Shown here: positions 1-4,329 of the stretch, piece after piece
Layout: the number at the start of each line of letters is the position of its first letter
How positions within the stretch are numbered: the stretch's first letter is position 1
Assembly: GCA_045656345.1 (NCBI GenBank)
Contig: JAZOQZ010000150.1
Coordinates: 1-6,040, forward strand
Length of the DNA stretch: 6,040 nt
Direction of reading: 5' to 3'
DNA from: SIG452 sp045656345
Lineage (GTDB): Bacteria; Bacillota; Clostridia; UMGS1840
The notes under the pieces: model-generated
Database searches by the model: none
Seen by the model: the letters and a program-made list of their open reading frames with translations, nothing else
What the model was told of the DNA's origin: nothing
Program-made: the position numbers and the translations under genes

Positions 1-26
1 GGGTTCGAATCCCTCTCTCTCCGCCA
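1..26 (+). tRNA. 3' end of a tRNA, probably tRNA-Ser (partial)
   Basis: The window opens inside a tRNA. Visible are the 3' part of the T-arm with the TTCGAAT loop (4-10), the T-stem 3' strand CCCTC (11-15), the acceptor 3' strand TCTCTCC (16-22), a G discriminator (23) and an encoded CCA (24-26). The acceptor strand TCTCTCC with discriminator G is typical of bacterial tRNA-Ser, whose 5' strand would be GGAGAGA. The anticodon lies outside the window, so the isoacceptor cannot be read. tRNA 3' ends are common integration sites, which matters because a phage-derived cassette begins about 60 bases away. Confidence 0.85.
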
Positions 27-27
27 A

Positions 28-66
28 CGAAAAAAAGCATCCGCAAGAGCGGGTGCTTTTTTGTTT
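28..66. terminator. Bidirectional hairpin terminator between tRNA and phage-like operon
   Basis: An 8-bp stem, GCATCCGC (37-44) with GCGGGTGC (49-56), closes an AAGA loop and contains one G-T pair. An A-run (30-36) lies on the left and a T-run (57-62, then TTTT at 64-67) on the right. It therefore reads as an intrinsic terminator on either strand, ending the tRNA transcript on plus and the five-gene operon on minus, whose last stop codon is at 87. Confidence 0.88.
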
Positions 67-86
67 TATAATTGATTTGCCTGACA

Positions 87-578
87 TTATGAAATACTCG
101 CCTGTAATAAAGATGGCACTTTATCATCAATGATAATTCCGAACAGGCTTTCGGTCATTTTAATTAAACCGGACTTTTTATAACGGGAAATGGAGCTGAT
201 GCTGAAAGCAAAATGGTCTGCGGTGTCTTCAATGGTATGCTCTTCTATATAATAATATTGTAAAATTTCTCTTACGGTGTCGTTGGAGATATTCTGCATT
301 GCATGAGTGATTTTATGAAACAGATGTTCTGCACGGGCAATGGATGCTTCTGTTTTTTCAATATAATTATCGTATTCCTGGTCAAAATTTCCTTTGGATT
401 TTTTCAGGAAGGAGATAATGGCAGTTTTTTTGTCGGTTTTTCGGGCGATTTTGGAGAATTCTAAAATATCCTTTTTAGAGCCACTGATAAAGTTTTCCAG
501 CGTCCGAACACTTTTTAACATACGTTTCGTGCGTTGCAGGTAAGGTTTTGCCTCACGGTATGTAAAAATTTCATTCAT
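87..578 (-). CDS. Phage-type helix-turn-helix regulator (ArpU/DUF1492-like)
   Basis: This 163-aa protein has a charged, helical N-terminal two thirds, with possible coiled coil around residues 65-95. A C-terminal segment (about 103-140, from VREILQYYY to SRYKKSGL) reads like the helix-turn-helix of sigma region 4. That layout resembles the small ArpU/RinA/DUF1492-type regulators that switch on packaging and morphogenesis genes in Firmicutes phages; the assignment is by overall form, not by alignment. The start is supported by an AAAGGA ribosome site about nine bases upstream, and it overlaps the end of the TerS-like gene by 8 bases, so the two are translationally coupled. In most phages such a regulator precedes the terminase genes, whereas here it is the last gene of the operon. 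It could instead be a DNA-binding accessory to the terminase. Confidence 0.6.
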   Translation of the reverse strand: MNEIFTYREAKPYLQRTKRMLKSVRTLENFISGSKKDILEFSKIARKTDKKTAIISFLKKSKGNFDQEYDNYIEKTEASIARAEHLFHKITHAMQNISNDTVREILQYYYIEEHTIEDTADHFAFSISSISRYKKSGLIKMTESLFGIIIDDKVPSLLQASIS

Positions 579-969
579 TTGAATCAGTCCTTTCTTCTTG
601 GGATTCTGTGGAATTTTTTAATTCTGAAAGTATGGATTCGGCTAAGGTAATCAGCCGTTCACGAAGTACTTTGTCTGATAGATTCATCTGCTGACCTTCC
701 TCTTTGGATTCGGTTTTCGTTTTCAATAAATATGTCACAAACGAATGGTTAAACCGTTTGGTCAGGGCGCCTGCAATCAGTCGCGCATACACGGTGTCTC
801 TGGCAAATTCCAGGGTATCTCTCAGTTTTTTATGTTTTTTTGCAAGGGAGTCGGCTTGTTTGATGCCAAGACCGTACTGCACGAAAAACTCGTCCAGCAC
901 GATGTGATTTTCGTCACGTAACCATTCCAGCAAGGCATCTGCCAAAGCACTTACGGAGAGTTTTTGCAC
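571..969 (-). CDS. Terminase small subunit-like DNA-binding protein
   Basis: This 132-aa protein is probably TerS, which recognises the packaging site and hands DNA to TerL. Residues 8-50 look like a helix-turn-helix region (LDEFFVQYGLGIKQADSLAK). They are followed by a helix with the pattern ARLIAGALTKRFNHSFVTYLLKTK (about 62-85), which resembles the central part of small-subunit and DNA-packaging proteins where 'AL..KF...F..FLLK' is common. The C-terminus is acidic and helical, suited to oligomerisation. The start is GTG with an AAAGGAGA ribosome site upstream, and it overlaps the 90-aa gene by 19 bases. Its presence two genes after a full TerL supports the call, but the order is reversed relative to typical phages. 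An unrelated HTH protein remains possible. Confidence 0.6.
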   Translation of the reverse strand: MQKLSVSALADALLEWLRDENHIVLDEFFVQYGLGIKQADSLAKKHKKLRDTLEFARDTVYARLIAGALTKRFNHSFVTYLLKTKTESKEEGQQMNLSDKVLRERLITLAESILSELKNSTESQEERTDSNE

Positions 970-1223
970 CTGTTTTTTCTCTCCTTTCGACGGTAATACT
1001 GATGAACTTTCTGAAGTTTTTCGGTGAGTTCTTCTTTTTCAAAGGCAAGCCGTCTTCGCTTTGCCATCAGGGCAATAATGCTTTCATCATACACGGTGAT
1101 GGAAAGCAAATCGCATAAAATACGGGCAGTGGGGAGGGGGATTTTGTATTCTTCTTCCGACACACTAAGACGGATGATATCCCCCTCACGGTACGCTGCC
1201 ACACTCGGTTTTTTAAAAGGCAC
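951..1223 (-). CDS. Small hypothetical protein with C-terminal coiled coil
   Basis: This 90-aa protein is not recognised. The N-terminal half (about residues 10-45) looks like a small beta-rich fold with REGDIIRLSVSEEEYKIPL. The C-terminal half (about 52-82) is a highly charged helix, AKRRRLAFEKEELTEKLQKV, likely a coiled coil, followed by a basic tail (RRKERKNRCK). The start is GTG with a strong AAAGGAGG ribosome site eight bases upstream. It overlaps the TerL end by 11 bases and the TerS-like start by 19, so it is tied to the packaging pair. A role as a terminase accessory or DNA-contacting adaptor is inference from position only. Confidence 0.7.
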   Translation of the reverse strand: MPFKKPSVAAYREGDIIRLSVSEEEYKIPLPTARILCDLLSITVYDESIIALMAKRRRLAFEKEELTEKLQKVHQYYRRKERKNRCKNSP

Positions 1224-2559
1224 GGCGGATTCCTCCTTTGCGTTGGGGTAACCGGGGGTTTCGCACAGGTTTTTGTTCCCGCACAGACATCATGTAGTAA
1301 CGCAACTCATCCAGAGCGTGGTCATCTTTTTTATAGGGTTGGTCGCTACCCGGCTGGAAACGGTACCCTTTGATTTCTCTGATCAGGTTGGGGCAGTTTG
1401 CAAAAATATAAAGCCCTGCTTTTCCATCGGGATAAAGCTCTTTGTCAGGATGGGAACGAATTTTTAAGGCTTCCCGCACCTGCTCAATTCCAACCCATTT
1501 TGATTTTTCTACTTTGCTATTCACTAAGATTTTGTGTCGATAAAACAAATCAGACACACTTTTATCCGATGCTAAGGTTTTCTGGTCGGCAGCACTGTCA
1601 ATTAAGGCGTGAAGATTGCCGTTGGCATCGGTATCCCATCCTAATTCTTTGGCAATTTGGTGAATCTCTCTGGCGTGTTCTTCCACACTTTTTCCGCTTT
1701 CGTAATGCTCACGGATCACGTAAATGGTTCCGTCAGGATCACGGGCGTAAAAATGGCAGGATGTGGGAGCATAAAAACCGGGGTCAATACTGATATTGTC
1801 ATACCATTCTTTTGGCACGTCAAAGGGGTTAATCACGTGAATATTTTCCCGGAATTCCTTGTAAACCAGTCCTGATTTTGCCACAAATCTACCGTACTGG
1901 CGGGCTTCTCTTTCTTCTTCGGTCAAAGACTCTTTCATATATTCAATTTCCGACGGATGAAGATAAGGATTATCTTCCCATTGCATAAAAAAGGTTTTAA
2001 TGCCGTTGTCATTTCGCTCATTTAAGTAAATCTGCTCATACACCCAGCTTAAGCCGGAGAGGGGAGTCATGGTGCCCCACATAGCACCCATAGTATCTAC
2101 CACTCTCATCCGGCACTCGTCGAAAATTTCTTTGGGCGGTTCTTCGTCGAACCACACAAAATCCAAACTGGTTCCCTGAAATTTGGCTCGTCCCTGTTCG
2201 CAAACCTTAAAACCAATCACGCTGTCGCCACCTGATTGCGATTTCACCACAATGAAATCAATGATAGCATTTTTCGGATCGTCTGCTTCGCCTCGGCGGG
2301 CAACAATTTTTTTAATCCAATCGGGCTCCAGCCAACGAAGGATTTCTTTTTGTGCCACATCTCGTTGCACTTCGTTGGTAAGAGATACCACCCAACCTTT
2401 CATTGGTGAGGTAATTTTGCGGTAGGGATGATTTCCTCGGGCAAACCAAACGGTTTCCACGGCACCTGCCACTGTTTTTCCTGTACGGTTTCCGCCGAAA
2501 ATCCAGCGGATGCGGGAATGGTCTTTGTGAAAGTCCAACTGTTTTTTATGTAGTTTCAC
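1213..2559 (-). CDS. terL: Phage terminase large subunit (ATPase plus nuclease)
   Basis: This 448-aa protein is the packaging motor that pumps DNA into a procapsid and cuts concatemers. The ATPase half has Walker A GGNRTGKT (residues 22-29), Walker B with catalytic acid LDFVWFDEE (132-140) and a coupling motif GTMTP (162-166). The RNase H-like nuclease half keeps the expected acidic residues: D259 in SIDPG, D321 in LIDSAA, and D413/D417 in DDHALDELRY. Both activities therefore look intact and no frameshift is seen. The GTG start given here has no ribosome site; an in-frame extension upstream suggests a start near 2676, giving about 487 aa. No portal or capsid gene is present in the window, so the protein has no visible procapsid to serve. 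Confidence 0.93.
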   Translation of the reverse strand: MKLHKKQLDFHKDHSRIRWIFGGNRTGKTVAGAVETVWFARGNHPYRKITSPMKGWVVSLTNEVQRDVAQKEILRWLEPDWIKKIVARRGEADDPKNAIIDFIVVKSQSGGDSVIGFKVCEQGRAKFQGTSLDFVWFDEEPPKEIFDECRMRVVDTMGAMWGTMTPLSGLSWVYEQIYLNERNDNGIKTFFMQWEDNPYLHPSEIEYMKESLTEEEREARQYGRFVAKSGLVYKEFRENIHVINPFDVPKEWYDNISIDPGFYAPTSCHFYARDPDGTIYVIREHYESGKSVEEHAREIHQIAKELGWDTDANGNLHALIDSAADQKTLASDKSVSDLFYRHKILVNSKVEKSKWVGIEQVREALKIRSHPDKELYPDGKAGLYIFANCPNLIREIKGYRFQPGSDQPYKKDDHALDELRYYMMSVREQKPVRNPRLPQRKGGIRRAF

Positions 2560-2676
2560 ATCAGTAAGGTAGGGCGTTTCATTATTATAATACCGAAGAC
2601 GACATCGGGTCAGTCTGCGGTTTCGCTCTTCCCAAAGCGTTAAGAATTGGGTAATGTTTTCGCGGATGTTTTTGAT
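2560..2676 (-). other. In-frame 39-codon upstream extension of TerL
   Basis: The TerL reading frame stays open for 39 codons above the GTG at 2559, up to an ATC at 2676-2674; an in-frame TAA lies just above it at 2682-2680. The extension reads KNIRENITQFLTLWEERN and continues through YYNNETPYLTD into the known N-terminus, which looks protein-like. It contains no ATG, GTG or TTG. An AAGGAGG site ends nine bases before the ATC, which is ideal spacing, while nothing similar precedes the GTG. The extension would overlap the upstream small gene by 37 bases, matching the overlapping style of the operon. Either a rare AUC start is used, the ATG was lost by mutation, or the weak GTG start is genuine. 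Confidence 0.45.
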
Positions 2677-2846
2677 GGCTTAGGTCCTCCTTTTTGAATT
2701 GCTTTCACACAGTTTTTACATAAAATGATCTTTCGTGAGAGGGGTTCCTTTTCCTCTCCGAATAAATACTCACCACGGTTTAAACAAGTGGGAGTTTCAC
2801 ATTGAAGCATCAATTCGCCACGGTATTCTGCTAATCTGATTGCCAT
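2640..2846 (-). CDS. Small four-cysteine (zinc-ribbon-like) protein
   Basis: This 68-aa protein is the first gene of the operon. It has C16-x4-C21 (CETPTC) and C43-x2-C46 (CKNC), 21 residues apart, a pattern that suggests one bound zinc ion. The tail (about residues 50-68) is short, basic and proline/lysine-rich. The ATG is preceded by an AAGGA ribosome site about nine bases away, and the LexA-box promoter lies roughly 90 bases upstream. Small zinc-ribbon proteins are common in phages near packaging and replication genes, but no specific function can be assigned. The 3' end overlaps the possible upstream start of TerL. Confidence 0.72.
   Translation of the reverse strand: MAIRLAEYRGELMLQCETPTCLNRGEYLFGEEKEPLSRKIILCKNCVKAIQKGGPKPSKTSAKTLPNS
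2686..2692 (-). promoter_or_regulatory. Strong ribosome-binding site inside the small Cys4 gene
   Basis: The minus strand reads AAGGAGG here, a near-perfect Shine-Dalgarno sequence lying in the coding region for the KGGP residues of the upstream small protein. No ATG, GTG or TTG in any frame follows within normal spacing; the only suitably placed codon in the TerL frame is ATC at 2676-2674. It is the main clue that TerL translation begins above 2559. It could also be a chance product of the Lys-Gly-Gly codons. Confidence 0.5.
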
Positions 2847-2915
2847 TTTTTGATTCCTTCTTTCTCATTTGCTACAACTTCATTTTCTTTTTTTTAGTTC
2901 TTTTGCTCGAAAACA

Positions 2916-2929
2916 CGAACAAATGTTCG
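2916..2929. promoter_or_regulatory. LexA (SOS) box in the phage-like operon promoter
   Basis: CGAACAAATGTTCG is a perfect palindrome of two 6-base arms around AA. It differs at one centre base from the ideal Bacillus-type LexA/DinR box CGAACATATGTTCG and fits CGAACNNNNGTTCG. It lies about 12 bases downstream of the -10, over the expected first transcribed bases, where bound LexA would block initiation or early elongation. The operon should therefore be repressed normally and induced by DNA damage through RecA-stimulated LexA cleavage (inference from the known system). Confidence 0.87.
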
Positions 2930-2940
2930 CTTTTGTGTTT

Positions 2941-2968
2941 ATTATAACACTCAAATTTTATTTGTCAA
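2941..2968 (-). promoter_or_regulatory. Consensus sigma-A promoter of the packaging operon
   Basis: On the minus strand a perfect TTGACA (2968-2963) and a perfect TATAAT (2946-2941) are separated by 16 bases. Transcription should start near 2934, leaving a leader of roughly 88 bases before the ATG at 2846. A promoter this strong needs tight repression, which the adjoining LexA box supplies. Confidence 0.88.
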
Positions 2969-3029
2969 CCCTTTTTTTGAAATTTGACAAGAATGATAAA
3001 GATTTTGATAAAACCTGAATAAAAGCATA

Positions 3030-3061
3030 AAAAAACAGTACAGAAAAACTGTACTGTTTTT
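3030..3061. terminator. Bidirectional terminator after the corrinoid protein gene
   Basis: ACAGTACAG (3035-3043) pairs with CTGTACTGT (3049-3057) around an AAAAA loop, with an A-run to the left and a T-run to the right. It lies just past the corrinoid gene stop (3076 on minus), so it ends that transcript and insulates the SOS-controlled operon beyond it. No plus-strand gene faces it. Confidence 0.88.
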
Positions 3062-3075
3062 AGTGTAATATGTTG

Positions 3076-3708
3076 TTATTTACAAGCGTTCAGCGCCACT
3101 TCTGAACAGGTCGCCGCATCGGGCGTGTAGTAATCGGCGGTAATCTGGTCGCAGAATTCCTGAGTAACGGGAGCGCCGCCAATCATAATAGTTACCTTAT
3201 CGCGAATTCCTGCATCTGTGGCTTTTATGATAACCTGTTTCATTTCGTTCATGGTGGTAGTGAGCAAGGCAGAGCAGCAAATCACATTGGCATTGTGCTC
3301 AATTGCTTTATCAATAAACATTTCTGCAGTCACGTCGGTGCCTAAGTCAAACACTTCCATTCCTTTTGCTTCTAACATCATTTTGCAGATGTTTTTGCCG
3401 ATATCGTGTAAATCACCTTTTACCGTGCCGATCACAGCGGTTCCTTTTTTGGAAACACCTTCGGATATGAGCAGGGGACGGAGCAAATCCACACCTGCAT
3501 TCATTGCCCGTGCCGCCATCATCACTTCGGGGATAAACACTTCGTTCTTTTTGAATTTTTCACCGATAATCGCCATTCCGGAAAGCAATCCGTCTTCTAA
3601 AATGACTTCTGCAGCAAGTCCTTCAGAAATTGCCTGGTTGACCAATTCGGTTACCTTGGGAACTCTTCCTCGCTGCAATACTGTGCACAGTTCTTGTAAT
3701 ACGCTCAT
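3076..3708 (-). CDS. Methyltransferase corrinoid protein (MtaC/MtbC/MttC-like)
   Basis: This 210-aa protein has the full normal length and layout of the corrinoid proteins of three-part methyltransferase systems. An N-terminal four-helix cap (about 1-85) includes the family-like EKFKKNEVFIPEVMMAARAM. The B12-binding Rossmann domain follows, with GDLHDIGKN (98-106) holding DxHxxG and the cobalt-ligand His101, SAL (146-148) and GG (177-178). Such proteins accept a methyl group from a substrate-specific methyltransferase and pass it on, usually to tetrahydrofolate or coenzyme M. The substrate cannot be told from this subunit, and no partner methyltransferase or reactivating protein is in the window. 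An AAGGAG site six bases before the ATG supports the start. It is divergent from a B12-riboswitch-controlled importer, matching its need for a corrinoid. Confidence 0.92.
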   Translation of the reverse strand: MSVLQELCTVLQRGRVPKVTELVNQAISEGLAAEVILEDGLLSGMAIIGEKFKKNEVFIPEVMMAARAMNAGVDLLRPLLISEGVSKKGTAVIGTVKGDLHDIGKNICKMMLEAKGMEVFDLGTDVTAEMFIDKAIEHNANVICCSALLTTTMNEMKQVIIKATDAGIRDKVTIMIGGAPVTQEFCDQITADYYTPDAATCSEVALNACK

Positions 3709-3741
3709 AGGAGTCTCCTTAAAACTAACAATAGTATCTTG

Positions 3742-3800
3742 ATGACGTGGAACCTCCGGCGCAAGTGAAACAACCGCTTAGCCTCCGGGAGGTTTATCAT
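3742..3800 (-). ncRNA. Structured leader of the corrinoid gene, unidentified
   Basis: The roughly 100-base leader holds a nested fold. On the minus strand ATGAT (3800-3796) can pair with GTCAT (3746-3742) and AACCTCC (3794-3788) with GGAGGTT (3757-3751). GGCTAAG then pairs with CTTGCGCC, with one bulged C, around an 11-base loop. There is no T-run after it, so it is not a simple terminator. It could be a riboswitch or protein-bound leader acting on translation, as the ribosome site lies about 25 bases further on. It does not match the SAM, THF, cobalamin, c-di-GMP or glutamine riboswitch consensus sequences I know. Confidence 0.5.
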
Positions 3801-3815
3801 TTCTTTTCAAAGGAT

Positions 3816-3845
3816 ATTATACAACATTTAGGCTCCCGGAGTCAA
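3816..3845 (-). promoter_or_regulatory. Promoter of the corrinoid protein gene
   Basis: On the minus strand TTGACT (3845-3840) and TATAAT (3821-3816) are 18 bases apart. Transcription should start near 3809, giving a leader of about 100 bases that contains the structured element. The spacer carries CTCCGGGAG, which reappears inverted in the leader. Confidence 0.72.
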
Positions 3846-3893
3846 TACCGGTGAACATAAATTTTATGATTTTATGAAAATTTAGTTTGCTAC

Positions 3894-3922
3894 TTGATTT
3901 TTTTCAAATGATATGTTACAAT
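3894..3922 (+). promoter_or_regulatory. Promoter of the ECF transporter operon
   Basis: TTGATT (3894-3899) and TACAAT (3917-3922) are separated by 17 bases, with an extended -10 TG at 3914-3915. The start would be near 3929, leaving a leader of about 400 bases that holds the cobalamin riboswitch and its terminator. Confidence 0.75.
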
Positions 3923-3969
3923 AACGAAGTAAAAACTGAATATTTCACACGAAGTGTTGATGACACTGT

Positions 3970-4161
3970 AACAGCTTTTAGCAAGGTGTCATCAGTGAAA
4001 AAGGGAATGGGGTGAGAATCCCCTGCGGTTAAACTGTCGGTGTGTGCACTGAAGTTTTTGTATCCGTTGGCGAAAGCCGGTCATTGGGCAACTGAGAAGG
4101 CAGGATATAAAAATGTGGATTTTATCTATATGGTGCGAGTCACAAGACCTGCTTTGATGTT
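3970..4161 (+). ncRNA. Cobalamin riboswitch
   Basis: The core fits the cobalamin (AdoCbl-type) riboswitch. It has a 5' AGCAAGGTGTC strand (3980-3990), then AAAGGGAATGGGGTGAGAATCCCC (3999-4023), CTGCGGTT (4023-4030), the GGGCAACTGAGAAGGC segment (4086-4101) and the characteristic 3' GCGAGTCACAAGACCTGC (4135-4152). P1 can form from AGC-A-AGGT with ACCTGCT, extended by AACA (3970-3973) with TGTT (4158-4161). B12 binding should lower expression of the transporter downstream, through the terminator at 4251-4292. This ties the importer to corrinoid or cobalt supply. The edges are approximate. Confidence 0.92.
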
Positions 4162-4204
4162 ATCTTGCAGATGTAATTTAAATCATTTGCATAAAGGTAA
4201 TGTT

Positions 4205-4224
4205 TTTGGTTGATTGGAACCAAA
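4205..4224 (+). other. Small hairpin in the riboswitch expression platform
   Basis: TTTGGTT (4205-4211) pairs with AACCAAA (4218-4224) around GATTGG. It lies between the aptamer and the terminator, with no T-run, and may act as a spacer or pause hairpin. A further short palindrome, TGTGAT/ATCACA, follows at about 4226-4239. Confidence 0.4.
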
Positions 4225-4250
4225 TTGTGATTCATCACAGAAAAACTCAG

Positions 4251-4292
4251 CTGTGGTAGTTTTCGAAAGAAGAAAATTACTGCAGTTTTTTT
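4251..4292 (+). terminator. Riboswitch-controlled intrinsic terminator
   Basis: A 14-bp stem, CTGTGGTAGTTTTC (4251-4264) with GAAAATTACTGCAG (4272-4285), contains a few G-U pairs, closes a GAAAGAA loop and is followed by seven Ts (4286-4292). It precedes the EcfT gene and follows the aptamer, the standard arrangement for B12-induced transcription termination. CACAG (4236-4240) can pair with CTGTG (4251-4255), the foot of the stem, giving a candidate competing antiterminator. Confidence 0.85.
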
Positions 4293-4329
4293 ATTGATAA
4301 TCAAATTTTTAAGAAAGTGAGGTGGTTTT

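Noticed and set aside
1398..1793. Plus-strand open frames opposite TerL
   Set aside because: The minus strand carries all TerL motifs in one frame; the plus-strand translations show no recognisable features.
87..2846. Ordinary decayed prophage remnant
   Set aside because: All frames are intact, the motif residues of TerL are preserved, ribosome sites and promoter are strong, and a regulated promoter is kept, which is unlike random decay. It cannot be fully excluded, especially given the odd TerL start.
1..3075. Attachment-site direct repeat of the tRNA 3' end flanking the cassette
   Set aside because: I looked for a second copy of the tRNA tail near 2850-3075 and found none. The nearest likeness is CCTCTCCG at about 2754-2761, inside the Cys4 gene, which is too short to count.
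3218..3742. Plus-strand open frame of 174 codons opposite the corrinoid gene
   Set aside because: It is antisense to a clear B12-binding protein, has no family likeness, and its start region lies inside the well-supported minus-strand gene.
3742..3800. Corrinoid-gene leader as a SAM, THF or c-di-GMP riboswitch
   Set aside because: Short stretches such as CATCAAGATAC and CCTCCGG recall parts of known classes, but the order and conserved cores do not fit, so it is left unidentified.
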